From Proteles cristata cristata (lineage: Eukaryota; Chordata; Mammalia; Carnivora; Hyaenidae), in contig JAESUZ010000756.1 of NCBI GenBank assembly GCA_017311185.1, positions 1,798,001-1,862,000 of the forward strand: 64,000 nt of DNA. Direction: 5' to 3'. A program made the translations under genes and the position numbers. The notes beneath the pieces were generated by a model. That model was not told the DNA's origin. It saw only the letters and a list, made by a program, of their open reading frames with translations, and made no database searches. Below are positions 50,047 through 61,277 of the stretch, in pieces; positions within the stretch are counted from its first letter, which is position 1; each line of letters starts with the position of its first letter.

Positions 50047-50259
50047 GGGGCGCCTGGGTGGCTCAGTCAGTTAAGCTTCCAACTTTGGTTCAGGTCATGA
50101 TCTCACGGTTCATGGGTTTGAGCCCTGCGTCGGGCTTTGTCCTGACAGCTCAGAGCCTGGAGCCGGTTTTGAATTTTGTGTCTCCCTTGCTCTCTGCCCC
50201 TCCCCGGATCACACTCTGTCTCTCAAAAATAAACACTAAAGAAAAAATTTAAAAAAAAA
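50047..50259 (+). repeat. CAN-SINE
   Basis: Complete copy from GGGGCGCCTGGGTGGCTCAG to an A-rich tail. A GTAGAGAGGATA / TTAGAGAGGATTA duplication flanks it. Confidence 0.95.
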
Positions 50260-50284
50260 ATTAGAGAGGATTAACAAAACCAAA

Positions 50285-51235
50285 AGTCAGTTCTTAGACT
50301 AACAAAATTGATGGCAGTCAGGTAAGACTTCTTTTTTAAAAGGAATGAAAACATAACACGGGTGGAGATGGAATTATTAATATACCATGACCAATTTTGT
50401 ACCAACACACTTGAAAACAGGGCAATTCACACACGTCTAACGCTTATTAGAAATTTATTTATTTATTTCTTATTTCTAATAAGAAAGAGGAAGCCTAAGC
50501 TGTTGTAGTCACTTAAAATTTAAATCTATAGTTGAAAATCTACCCCTCACTGATAAGCCACAAGCTTACACATCATTACTGATGAATTCTTGCCATCTCT
50601 GAATAAACAGATTATTCTAACGTTGTAAGATCCCTTAGAAAGTGCATAAAACAGAAAGAATCCTACTGAATTTGCTTTATGTGGCTGATATCTCACTCAA
50701 AAATATAGATGCAATGATCCTACATGAAATATTGGGAAACTCGTAAGCAAAATTCAGTTCATGAAATTCATGAAATTCAGTTCAGTTGTTCATGAAAAAG
50801 ATAATATATTCCCCACTTACATTCTAGGGAAGTAGGTTCACTTCATATTTGAACATTAAGTAGTATAATTTGTAATATTAATAGATTAAAGAGGAAGGCC
50901 ATATCTTATCAATAGATGAAGAGAATTATTGAACATTTATTTAGAATAAATCTTGGCAAACTAAGAGTAGAAGCCAATTTCCTTAATTTGATGAAAATCA
51001 TATACTATCTGCCTAGAGAAAAATCACACTTCATGATGAAGTTTTAAATATATTCTATTTCAGACGAGGAATCAGAAAAGGACACCACTCCTACTTAATA
51101 CTGCATTGCAACTACAAAGAACTGCTTAGTGTGATTAGAAACAAAGTATAAAGATGAGAAAGAAACAGAACTGTCATTATTTTCAGTCATGCCTGGGTAC
51201 ACACGGAACTCTAAAGTATCTACAAATAAATGAGT
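50285..51235 (+). mobile_element. Old L1 fragment, left part
   Basis: Decayed ORF2 DNA: GGAAACTCGTAAGCAAAATTC, CATGAAAAAGATAATATATTCC and CAGAAAAGGACACCACTCCTAC (an RKGHHSYL-type remnant). It is broken by multiple stops. Confidence 0.75.
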
Positions 51236-51485
51236 CCAAGTGACAAGACAATTTTAGGGTCACAGGGATGGGTGCACAGCAAGGTGACTAAGTTAAGAAT
51301 ATTGTATTGCATACTTGGAAGTTGCTGGAAGTAGATCATAAAAGCCCTCTTTGCAAGAAACTTTTTGTAACTGCACGGCGCCAGGGGTTCACTAGACTTG
51401 GGATCCTTTGTGACGTCCAATCATTCTGTTTTACACCTCAAATGAATATAAGGTTCTAGGTCAATTATACCTTCATTTAAAAAAA
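51236..51485 (+). mobile_element. L1 3'-end relic lying within the old L1
   Basis: GTGACTAAGTTAAGAATATTG, CTTGGAAGTTGCTGGAAGTAG, TTCTGTTTTACACCTCAAATG and GGTCAATTATACCTTC plus an A tail match the 3' UTR type of old L1M elements. ORF2-like DNA resumes afterwards, so it looks nested. Confidence 0.65.
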
Positions 51486-51489
51486 GAGG

Positions 51490-52010
51490 ATTTCAAAGGG
51501 TCGCTTGGACGTTAAGCAGTATAAAGAATCCAGAAGGGATCTGTTAAACTATACAAAAATGTAAAGTGCACAGTAACAAATTCAGGAAAAGAAAGAAAGA
51601 GAAGCCCTTTGTGGAATAAACTGTAAACTGTTATTAAAAGACATTTAAAAAGACCTAAGTCAACAGAGGTAGCTTAGATGGGAACTTGTCAGGAATCCCT
51701 AAGTTGATCTACTGATAGATGCTATTCCAATGAAAATCCTAAAAAGATTCTTTATGCAACTTTATGAACTAATTCTAAAATACATCTGGAAGTGAAAAGG
51801 GCTGATCCCATGCATGAAGACATAGAACAGCCTGGAGGAGTTTGCCATGATGGTTATCTGTGCAGCATGGCCCCAGTTATAAGTAAACAGACCAGGAGAA
51901 CTGAAAGGACGTCCCTCACACGTATGGAGAACCAATTTATCACAAAGTAGGCTTGAAGATAAGAAAGGAGGGACTATTTAAGTGAACAGTACTAGGCTAA
52001 TTGGCTATTC

Positions 52011-52041
<31 letters not shown>
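51490..52041 (+). mobile_element. Old L1 fragment, right part, ending in 24-A run
   Basis: ATTCCAATGAAAATCCTAAAAA and TGAACTAATTCTAAAATACATCTGG continue an ORF2-like sequence. It ends in an uninterrupted A run at 52018-52041. Confidence 0.7.
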
Positions 52042-52089
52042 GGAAAATTAGACCTAGTGATTGCACCGTAGATGAAAATCAGCAGCAAT

Positions 52090-52440
52090 GGGCGAGTTGG
52101 TTAATTTCAGGTGTCAGATTGTGCCACAGGGCGCTCAGAGATTTGGTCGAACATTACCCTGAGTATTCCTGTGGGCTGTTTTGGACTCTAAGTAAAGCAG
52201 ATCCCCCAAGCTCCCAAGGCGCTGTGCCATGTGCGTGGGCTGTACCTAATCAGCTGAAGGCCCTAATAGAACAGAAAGATTCTGTGCAAGAAATATTCTC
52301 CAGCATACTGCCTTCAGAAGAGGTCTGGACCTGGCTCATTAGCCCTCCTGAATCTGCAGCCTGTGTAACCACCCTGTAGATTCTGGACTTGTCAGCCTCC
52401 ATACCTGTGTGAGCCAGTTCCCGATAATAAATACACATCG
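52090..52440 (+). repeat. Old LTR-like or medium-reiterated relic
   Basis: GTTGGTTAATTTCAGGTGTCAG, TTTGGTCGAACATTACCCTGAG, CTAATCAGCTGAAGGCCCTAATAGAACAG and GTGAGCCAGTTCCCGATAATAAAT follow a widespread mammalian repeat that I recognise but cannot name with certainty. Confidence 0.6.
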
Positions 52441-52824
52441 TGTTACTTCTTAATACAGTGTGTTTAAAGAATTAATTGCAAAGGGATATCTAGATCCATA
52501 AGTATAAAGATATTAGTTCGTGAATTGTACCGTGAATGGTCAGCACTTTGGAAGACAGGATATGAATTTGAAATAATTGGGGCTAAAATGGGCAAGTTCG
52601 AGGGTCACAGGATTTTCCACTGCACAGATTATGGGAAAAAAACAAGCTGAATAAACATAAGAGGCCACCATGGTTATTTGTATAATGCTACCCAAAGGAA
52701 GTAGAAATTATAATGGCTCAAAAACATGACCACAGAGTTGTATCAAGTAGGAAGGAAAGACACTGAGATGGATAATACAGAATATAGGATTAAGGAGATG
52801 AAAGTTCATATATTATTCAGTTGT

Positions 52825-52935
52825 TAAAAACATTTCCTGGATATGGACTATGCCAGGCATCAGGGATACGCAAATTAGTAAGACATAGTCCTTAATCTCA
52901 AGGAATTCAGAGTCGAGAAGTGGGGGTGCATGTAT
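52825..52935 (-). repeat. L2 relic, antisense
   Basis: GACTATGCCAGGCATCAGGGATACGC and AGTCCTTAATCTCAAGGAATTCAGAG match the reversed L2 3' end. Confidence 0.55.
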
Positions 52936-53719
52936 AGACATTCATAAAACAGTATGAGACAGAAGGCTCCTCTGGAGCCGAGGAGGGGGATATGAAGTTT
53001 CACCAGGCTTCCCCAGCCTTTCCTTTTATTATCATCCACTCGGATCTGTGCCTACGAAGCCTGAAGCCTGGTTCGGTCACTGGCATGAAGCCATGATGAG
53101 AAGCAGAAGAGGCACAAAAAGATTAAGGTTAGAGAACAATACAACCACTGTAAAAGAAGCACATACATTAAGATGAACTAAAACAAGATTATAAATCGCA
53201 TACACGGTTATTACAGGACAGATACGAGAGTGTGGAAAAACACCTGACCAAAACTCAGGAGACCCTGAGTCTGATTAGCCTCCTAAACAGAAGGATGATA
53301 GGAAGCAGATCACTGAATCCTTCTGTTACCTCAGTAACTTCATCTTTACAAACACTGAACCAGATTTAGACGAACTTGAAGCCCTTTGAGTACTAAAGCC
53401 CTTTGATTTTATACTGTCCAGAGTGCAAAACAGGGACGGAGAATTTAAAATGCATCTTATGGGAGGTAGAAACTGTTTTTTGAAAATGGAAATTGGTATA
53501 CAGATTCAAAATCAAAAGTGAAGAAGTCAGTGTAGCGACAAATGGTGTTCTGAACAAAATAAGAATTCTTTAGGATCTACGGCTTACTGCCATACATTGT
53601 GCCAATCTCGCATTTGAATTAATGGTGAAGATTTGGGCCAAAATGAACTACTTAAATGTCTGGTATTACCAGTGGCTTTGGTATTCATGTTTACCCTTCA
53701 TTCATGTTCAGCTCTGCCT

Positions 53720-53885
53720 GGTGGACAGAGAAGGGAATTTGGATCTAAGTCTCAGGCTTCAGATCTGGCTCTCTGCAGGCCTCGTCACACCACCCACATT
53801 CTGTGAACCGGCTGAACCTCAAATTCCTCATCTATAAAATGGGATAAGATAATGTCAACTTCTCCTGAGACGAAGAATTGCTAAA
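53720..53885 (+). repeat. MIR relic
   Basis: AACCTCAAATTCCTCATCTATAAAATGGGATAAGATAATG is the MIR core. The left part is decayed. Confidence 0.75.
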
Positions 53886-54680
53886 GTGATTGTACAATGC
53901 ACATCACAGATGTGTTTCATGATGGGACACCTGTTATTTGTTCTTGCTACATAATAATCATTGATTATGTGACTTCTATATACACAGGATTGGATTACCA
54001 GTTAAGAAATCTGATTTGGTACACTGTCTCATATAACCATAGTATAGATGATAAAAACTCCCCAACTTATTTTATTACAAAGATAATTACTCAGCATAAC
54101 ATTTTGTATTCTCCTTTTGAAAAAAAAAAAACCTTAAAAATGAAAAAGAAAAACACTGTGCCTTTGCTATGGAGAGGAAAAAATTTTCTTTTGATGTATG
54201 CGAATGATGCATATAAGACAGGTTAATATCAAAAGTCTGTAAAAACATGAAAATAAGGTGTGTTTTCCAAACAGAGCTCTTGTAGAAATAATCCAGTGCT
54301 ATAACAGAGCTGTGAAATGAAATCAGAAGAAAACAGATATGGAAGGAAAATAGTTCTAGATGAAATCTGAAGGGACACTGCACCAGTGAGCCAAAAAACT
54401 ATCTGTACAAACACTGAAAAACCACCCACAAAAGCAATCAACCCTCATCTGTATGTCCTCTGCTCAGGAAAATGAGCCTCTATAGTCTCATTACTCCGTG
54501 GGGTTATAAAATGTTGACCTGAGTTTCAGATATAAATCTTAGGACTAAAAAGTGGTTACATTAGGCTCCTTTCCAAAACACTGCTTAGAAATGACTTTGT
54601 GAGTATCATCCTTTACTCGAACTTACGAAAGGATCAGTGCCCCATGATGGGGATTTGTCATTTAAGAAAACTGCAGTTTG

Positions 54681-54902
54681 TATAAATTTTTTTTTTTTAA
54701 TATTTTTATTTATTTCTAGGAGAGAGAGAGACAGCATGAGCAGGGGAGGGTCAGAGAGAGAGGGAGTCACAGACTGAAACAGGCTCAGGCTCTGAGCTGG
54801 CAGTCAGCACAGAGCCCGACGCGGGGCTCGAACCCACGAACCGCGAGATCATGACCTAAGCGAAAGTCGGACGCTTAACCGACTAAGCCACCCAGGCGCC
54901 CC
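54681..54902 (-). repeat. Young-looking CAN-SINE (reverse), close to an exon donor
   Basis: Near-intact reverse copy with intact CpGs (GACGCGGGGCTCGAACC, GAACCGCGAGATC). It ends GACTAAGCCACCCAGGCGCCCC. A perfect 17-bp duplication AAGAAAACTGCAGTTTG flanks it at 54664-54680 and 54903-54919. Confidence 0.96.
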
Positions 54903-54995
54903 AAGAAAACTGCAGTTTGAAGGTTTCCGGTGTGAAAAGTCGGCTTCACCTTAATTCTGGAATGCGTTTTACTAGGACGGCAGTTTGGGACTTAC

Positions 54996-55135
54996 GCTCG
55001 GCCCGCCTCCGTGCATCTTCAGAGCCCGCACGGTTGCTACCAGCACCACCACGTTGGGCACCAAGCCGGATGCTCGACATTTGATGTTGAAAAACTTCTC
55101 CATCCCAATATCAGCACCAAAGCCGGCTTCAGTCA
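54996..55135 (-). CDS. MTHFD1L: MTHFD1L coding exon (formate-THF ligase signature-2 exon)
   Basis: This 140-nt exon starts with TG, completing a split valine codon, and then has 46 full codons ending GGC GGG CCG AGC. It reads [19 protein letters not shown] followed by the [19 protein letters not shown] block. The 12-residue [12 protein letters not shown] matches PROSITE formate-THF ligase signature 2 (V-A-T-[IVT]-R-A-L-[KR]-x-[HN]-G-G). By homology to the 978-residue human protein it covers about residues 710-755. On the gene strand the acceptor is CCACAG and the donor is GTAAGT (plus 54990-54995), a perfect consensus. It ends in phase 0 and joins the next exon to give GGGPS-VTAG. A young-looking SINE ends about 93 nt beyond the donor. 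Identity is certain from sequence; the residue numbering is approximate and from memory. Confidence 0.96.
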
Positions 55136-55557
55136 CTGTGGAGAATCAAGGTGGAGATTTGCTATCATGGTCTCAAAACAAGAGCAGATTTTAGTTTTAG
55201 CCATGTTGGGCACGACTCGGGTTCCAAGGACCCTTTAAACCCCCCACCACGCCCAGTGCCACTGTTCCTTGTTCACAAGCCGAGGTAGACTGATGTTCCC
55301 AAGGCCACAGAAAGTGTTCCGCTCCCCTACGTTCTCTAAAAAGATGGCTCTCTATTCGGTTTTAGACTGCGGTGCCGTAAGGATTCATTGCCAGGGTCGA
55401 AATCTTCTGGTATGCACACTCAAAGCAAAGCATTTCTTAACCACAGATGGGACTGTCAGCTTTTTAATCGGGTTCCAAATTGTAGCAAAGGACATTGCTA
55501 GCATGATTAGCATTAGAGGGTCCTTTCTTTTTTTTTAAGATATTTTTGTATTGTTTA

Positions 55558-55769
55558 TTTTTTTTTTAAGTTTTATTTATTTTTGAGATAGAGACAGCAT
55601 GAGAAGGGGAGGGTCAGAAAGAGAGGGAGACACAGAATCCAAGGACAAGCTGCAGGCTCTGGGCTAGCCGTCAGAACAGAGCTCGACACAGGGCTCGAAC
55701 CCATGAACCTTGAGATCATGTCCTGAGTGGAAGCCGGATGCTCAACCGACTTAGCCACCCAGGCACCCC
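55558..55769 (-). repeat. CAN-SINE (reverse) inserted in another SINE's tail
   Basis: Reverse copy ending GCCACCCAGGCACCCC. TGTATTGTTTA before it and TGTAATGTTTA after it look like a duplication within the tail of the following SINE. Confidence 0.9.
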
Positions 55770-55970
55770 TGTAATGTTTATTTTTGAAAGAGAGAGACAG
55801 AGCACAAGCATGGGAGGGGCAGAGAGAGGGAAACAGCAGAATCCAAAGCAGGCTCCAGGCCCTGAGCTGTGAGCACAGAGCCCGACGTTTATGGCTCGAA
55901 CCCATAAACCGTGAGATCATGACCTGATCCCAAAGTGGATGTTTAACCAACTGAGCCAGCCAGGTGTTCC
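55770..55970 (-). repeat. CAN-SINE (reverse), host of a nested SINE
   Basis: Reverse copy starting TGTAATGTTTATTTTTGAAAG and ending GAGCCAGCCAGGTGTTCCC. Its A-tail probably continues at about 55529-55557, separated by the nested copy. Confidence 0.9.
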
Positions 55971-56864
55971 CTTTTCTTACTTTTTGTAACATGCATAGAA
56001 TCCCTTATTTAGTGCCACCATTGTTTCATGTTTGCTGTGTCATCTGTGTCACTTGATGAAATTCAAGTTAGCAGAGTGGGTTAAGAAGATGAATCACCAG
56101 GCTTGATAAAATAGCATCTTTAGACCCTAACCATGGAGGACACTCATCTTTAGTCATCCCCTTCTCTGCCCCCGAATTGCTAGAAAAGTTACGGAGGAGG
56201 AAGCTGAGAGTAAACCTATCACTGCCTTCCCAGATAATACTAGTGACGGACGTGAGGTCAGCAGCACACAACGTCACTTCCACACGCAAAGGGCAGCTCT
56301 AGGATGGGCACGGCCACTGGCACCACCAGGGGCTTATCAGACACATAGAATCCAGGGACCCCACATGCAGTGAGTCACAATCAGCATTTTAACAAGATCC
56401 CCAGGTGAGATGAATGCCCGTTAACATGTGAGAAGCCACACTAGGAAAAGAATAACACCAGTGTGAGAAGAAGGAAACATTTATGAAACACGCACTACAT
56501 ATTGACAGTGCAAGCAAGGCCATAATTTATGGCAGAGATAGGAATTGGCAGTAAAAAAAACTAAGATAAAATCAAACCATTTACAGTGTGCACGAATGAA
56601 GATATTTGTATTGAGCATTCACTAAAGGCACACATTTTAACAGGAATGAAGGAAATAAAATCCTGAAGCATCACCTACAATTTCAAATTCTAAATACATC
56701 AACCCATATTCTAATTCTTTGTTTCCTTTAAGTCCTTCATATTCCTGCATGATTTTGATAGAATAGGTAGGATTTTGTCGTTTGCTCCTTTAAAACTTTT
56801 AGGCTTTTCTCGCAGTACTATAGACTTTCAGAGTTTCTGAACATGTGTGGCAGCCTCTAATTTT

Positions 56865-57075
56865 GTTAGCTTGAGGTATGAAGATTTACAAAACTGTTCC
56901 CTGTTATTAGGCATTTGGGTTGTTTCCAACATAAACAATGCTGGAAAATATCTGTGCATGTGAGATTTAACCTCTTTCACATTATATTCTTGGAACAAAT
57001 TCCCAAGGGTGAGAGCAGGGTGCCAGTGGATATAAAAAATTTTATGACTGTTGATATGCTTTTGACAAATTGAAA
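56865..57075 (-). mobile_element. Old L1 fragment, antisense
   Basis: TTTGGGTTGTTTCCAACATAAACAATGCTGG, CTTGGAACAAATTCCCAAGGGTGAGA and GCTTTTGACAAATTG form an antisense L1 ORF2-type relic. Confidence 0.7.
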
Positions 57076-57419
57076 ACAATTTCTTTAAGAATATTCAACT
57101 TGGAATGAATTTAGCCATAAAGTCGTTTTTTTCCTTTATTTTCCTTGAATAAATGGTGTTGTAGAAGAAGTGAAAGCAGTAAAGAGGCATTTCTTTTTAC
57201 CCACTGTTTGGACAGTTCTACCGATCTGATGGGTGGTGGTTAATAACCAGGCAAGATCATGGGCGGTGACGATCCCGATCTCAGCGGGATCCCGGGCGGA
57301 ACCACTGGAGATGGCAGCATGGAGATGACGTAGTGGACTCCAGAAGAGGGATGTTTAGTTGATTTTGTCAAAGGTCATGACAGACTGGGCTCCCGGCAGG
57401 GGAGAGGAGACCATACTGC

Positions 57420-57620
57420 GGCTTGGTGTCAGACAGATCAGATCCAGACTCCCTCCCAGCTGTGTATATGAGCTGTCCATTAATGTGACAATCAAAGAAT
57501 GAAGGCTGGTCAGTTATTTAACCTATTTGGGTCTCAATGTCTTCATCTGACCTGTTGGGGGAATTAAGCGAGATAGCAAGGTAAAGTACTCAGTGACTGC
57601 TTTCCGGGGGCACTGTGGGA
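57420..57620 (+). repeat. MIR relic
   Basis: CAGATCCAGACTCCCTCCC, TTATTTAACCTATTTGGGTCTCAATGTCTTCATCTG and GAATTAAGCGAGATAGCAAGG follow MIR order. Confidence 0.7.
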
Positions 57621-57689
57621 GCTCCCCAAAATGGTCTGCATCGGTATTACCAAGAGACCAATTCTCCCTCTTGCTAGAAATCATATTCG

Positions 57690-58060
57690 ATTCTTAAGCT
57701 TTTGTCGAATTCCTGCTATGTGCAGGCACTGTGCTCAGGGTGGTGGCCCAGGAATGGGGTCCAGCCCTCCAGGGACCTGGGTGGAGAGCCTTCCCCGCTA
57801 TTGGATGGAGAGAAGGGGGACACAGTGCGTGGGGAGGGAGGGATGTTGCACGGCGGGTCTGCAGAGTGGTGCTCACGGAATCAGGCTTTGAGGGACAACG
57901 GGGTTTCTCCAGGCAGAGAAATAGGGAGCTGGGGGTGGGGGAAGGAGAGGGAGCGGGGAGTGAAGGGCTTCACAGGTAAAGGAGAGAGCAAGGGCAGAAA
58001 TCCGCGTGCCAAGATGAAGAGAAGTGATCCACGATGACTGAAGAAGTCCGTTACCTCAAC
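57690..58060 (-). repeat. L2 relic, antisense
   Basis: GAATTCCTGCTATGTGCAGGCACTGTGCTCAGG, CCAGCCCTCCAGGGACCTGG and CTCCAGGCAGAGAAATAGGG fit the reversed L2. Several chance ORFs overlap it. Confidence 0.6.
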
Positions 58061-58239
58061 CAACAAGACCGGCTCTCTGGTGCGATCAGTTCTGAGGAGC
58101 AAGCGACAAAAGCTGTGTGTGTGCATCTTTGTCTCAATGTTGTGGTATTTGAAAAACTGCTTAATGTTGCCCTATAGTTGCAGGTAGATTCGCGCGTACA
58201 GTATTTGAGCCAGTGGGCTCTTAAGTCTTTCCAGCCGGG

Positions 58240-58370
58240 TGCCCATTTCCACTCGCAGCTCCCCTATTAGACTACGCTCCGTGAGGACAGGGGCCACGTC
58301 TGTCTGACAGACGGACACTGCAGGGCACACGGTGGGCACGGATGACTGTGTGCGTCTCTAAAACAAGTGA
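58240..58370 (+). repeat. L2 3' relic
   Basis: TAGACTACGCTCCGTGAGGACAGGGGCCACG, then ACTGCAGGGCACACGGTGGGC. Confidence 0.55.
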
Positions 58371-58383
58371 AAGGGAGCAGTGG

Positions 58384-58473
58384 GTTCAGGTTCTGTGTCT
58401 CCCTCTCTCTGCTCCTCCCCTTCTGCGCTCTCTCTTTCTCTCTCTCAAAAATAAATAAACATTAAAGAAAAAA
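58384..58473 (+). repeat. 5'-truncated CAN-SINE
   Basis: Only the 3' part is present: TTCAGGTTCTGTGTCTCCC, the CT tract and TCTCAAAAATAAATAAACATT. The tRNA-like head is absent. Confidence 0.92.
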
Positions 58474-58589
58474 AGCGAACAGCAGATTGCAAAGTTTTTA
58501 AAACACTTGGTCACAAATCTAACAGCACGGTTCACTGATAATAATTTGATCCCCCTAAGAAGCTGCAAGCTTAAGTTCCCTTCCAAAAC

Positions 58590-59120
58590 CATCTCTTCCT
58601 TAAACTTCACGATGCAGTCGCCATGCTCATCCCACCCGCACCAGCTCTCTGTGGCCTAAAGGAAAGACACCCAAGTTTCTTATCACAAAGCCCGAGGCCA
58701 CCCGGCGTAACCAACCGCAGGCACACACCCCCTTCCGTCTTCACTCTGCCTGCAATTTTGTGCTCAGAGCCTAACATCACGCTTCCCGTAGAGCCCGCAC
58801 ATCTGATGTTTGTCATCTCTGCCCCTCCTCCTGATGGGAACATCTGGAACGCTCCTCTCTCCCCGCTCTCCTCTTCAACTCGTTGCCCAACCTCAGCTCA
58901 GGTCTTCCAGAAGCTTGCCCCGATCCTCTCAGGGAGAGGGGGCTGCCTGCTTCCAGCCCTCTGGCCTGCTCCTTCACGGGGCCTATGTCTATCTCTGCAG
59001 GCAGTGTCCTAACGGGACTGGAATGTCACCCCCCACCTGGAGGGCACGGACCATGTCTTACTCATCTTCACATGTCCATTACCTGTCACGTACCTGCTGC
59101 ACACGAATGAATTAACAAAG
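58590..59120 (+). repeat. L2 relic
   Basis: CTTCCAGAAGCTTGCCCCGATCC, GGAGGGCACGGACCATGTCTTACTC, ACCTGTCACGTACCTGCTGCAC and ACGAATGAATTAAC follow L2 order. The ORFs at 58623-59115 are repeat-derived. Confidence 0.6.
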
Positions 59121-60100
59121 GTGAGAAGAAACTGTCAGAGCAGGATTCAGAGCCAGTGGTGACCAAGTAAAGGCCATCATTTGGTGGAGACAGGTAGACA
59201 CAAAAAATAAAATTAGATAACTAAAAATGTTCTTATACCTCCCTATCATGGTTCCTTCTTTTCTTTACATCAGCAAATATTTTAATGCTAGGAATAAATG
59301 TCATATCCGACAAAGATATGACCATCGCAAATGTCTACATAGGTTAGCTCAGCTTAATTTCGTATTTTATGAGGCAAATTGAAAAAAAAAAACATTGTAA
59401 CAAAGAGAACTGCAATGAGGAAAGGAAACAGGATGCAGTAATAAAGGTCCAGGGACTGTGGCTTCCAAATGCAAAGGAAATATGGAGGCAAATAATGTGA
59501 AGAAAACAGAAGAATGTGCCAGATTCTCATGCTTGGAAGAGTGGTCTGAAATACTGTATGGAATCATTTCTGTGTTATTTGTTTTCAAGTATCAGGATGC
59601 TAAGGAAAACAGAGTTTGGAAAAAGTATGCTATGCACAATCAGCAGTCACCAAAATAAGGACCACTTAAAAATGTGACATCAGCAAGTATGAGCTTGGAA
59701 ATGCACAGTGTGGATGGAGAGCTGCGTATCTGTGTCCTATATGCCTTGGTGTCTAGAGGCGAGCAGGGGACAAAACCCTCTCACAGGCAGGTTCTATTTC
59801 CCAGATGCTTCCTGAGAATTATCTAAAGAGAACTTGTAATTTAAGTTTTCCTAGTGATCTCAAATAAGCAATTTGGTCACTGATCATATTTGCTGCTTTT
59901 GATACATGGCAAAAGAGCTACACTAAAGAAATACTACTGGTTGATTTTGATACAGACCTGCTCTCGAGTCATGAAGCAAAGACACTATGATGTAGCATTC
60001 CTGAAAAGCACGTACTGTAATCTTCTGAAAGCTGCATATGTTAAAAAGACTCCCAAGAAAATGTTTGCACATGCCACAACAATTATTTGTCTTGGCAATC

Positions 60101-60128
60101 TTTTTTTTTTTGGGGGGGGGGGGAGGGT
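60101..60128. repeat. T11-G12 homopolymer junction
   Basis: Eleven T (60101-60111), then twelve G (60112-60123), then AGGGTGGGG. No transposon context is recognised around it. Confidence 0.9.
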
Positions 60129-61060
60129 GGGGACAGAGGATGGTCACAGATGTTCAACTTAGGAAATGAAGGAAAACAGGAAACTGACCGATACTCTTAC
60201 TGTGTAAGCACAGACGCTGTTAGATAGTGATTTTATAGCATGGCTTGACTCAACTTTATAACCCAGAATCTGCGCAGAAGGGAAGTGTCAGTGGGCCTGG
60301 GTTTGGAAGGGACTAGCTATTTGGACAAAAACGGTCAGTCCTTTCGCAGGAAACAGAGCTCAGGGTTCAGTGGGAGAGTAAAAATCGGTACCGGACAACC
60401 AGGTGGCCAGCTTCCTGGGCTGCTCCGCGAGGGTCCCCAGCTCTCATCGTACAAACTAAACAGAAACGACAACAAAACCCTTCTGGAGGGCATGTGTCAG
60501 ATCGATGAAATTTGTGAGTGAGGCAGAGAGATGATTTTTATGTCAATTTATTCTATCCACATGTGTTCAATCTGCAGTGTCCGATGCATAGAAGAAAATT
60601 TTTATCACAGTTAAGATGGAGATAAGCAAGCACCAATCAACTAACTTATTTAAAAAAAAAAAAGGTATTTATGTCATCACCTCCTCTTAGGTGGAACCTA
60701 AAAATTATGGATTCATAAAATTCTAGAGCTCGGATGGAACTAGCCTTGCTGGACTCATACGTGCCCGGCTAGTTACGTTCCTGAGGTAAGAGCCCACTGT
60801 GGTGTCCCAGGTCCCTCTGATCCTCAGCTCTGAGCTGTCCGTGCCGCACTGCACGCTCTCTACTACTTGCCAGTCTACTTCAAAGCACTTTTGATTGAAC
60901 ACATGCAGCTCAGAATTAAGGAAAAGCCTCCATTTCTTCATCTTTGTCAATTACTAAACCTCTATTATTCTGTGTGGCTCTTGAGCAGTTATGTGTATAT
61001 ATATGTCTGCATTTAGTGAGGAAACATTTTTAACATGATGAAGATCAGAAATTAATTAGA

Positions 61061-61277
61061 GGCGCCTGGGTGGCTCAGTCAGTTAAGTGTCCGACTTCGG
61101 CTCAGGTCATGATCTCAGGGTTCGTGGGTTCGAGCCCCGCGTTCGGCTCTGTGCTGACAGCTCAGAGCCTGCAGCTGGCTTTGTTTGAATTCTGCGTCCC
61201 CCTCTCTGCTCCTACCCCGCTCATGCTCTGTCTTTCTCTCACACAAAAATAAAATAAACATTAAAAAAATTAAAAAA
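61061..61277 (+). repeat. CAN-SINE
   Basis: Head AGGCGCCTGGGTGGCTCAG with intact GTTCGTGGGTTCGAGCCCCG and an A-rich tail. AT-rich GAAATTAATTA / GAAATATTAATTA flanks. Confidence 0.95.

Larger units (their letters stand above)
47106..54995 (-). other. MTHFD1L intron, 7.9 kb
   Basis: This intron runs from GTAAGT to TTTTCTTGTCTCAG on the gene strand. It carries an L1 3' end with a target-site duplication near its acceptor, five SINEs, a broken old L1 with an L1 3' end inside it (about 50285-52040), an LTR-like relic, and L2 and MIR remnants. I recognise nothing in 47860-48570, 49085-49335, 49590-50030, 52450-52825, 52940-53715 and 53890-54660. Confidence 0.88.

Noticed and set aside
54681..54902. 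tRNA-like heads of the SINEs as possible tRNA genes
   Set aside because: The SINE heads descend from tRNA-Lys but lack an intact cloverleaf and are followed by the SINE body and A-tail.
57239..57362. CpG-containing stretch as a possible upstream MTHFD1L exon
   Set aside because: Minus-strand translation does not match the expected FVHAGPFANIAHGNSS-type sequence and no splice pair fits.
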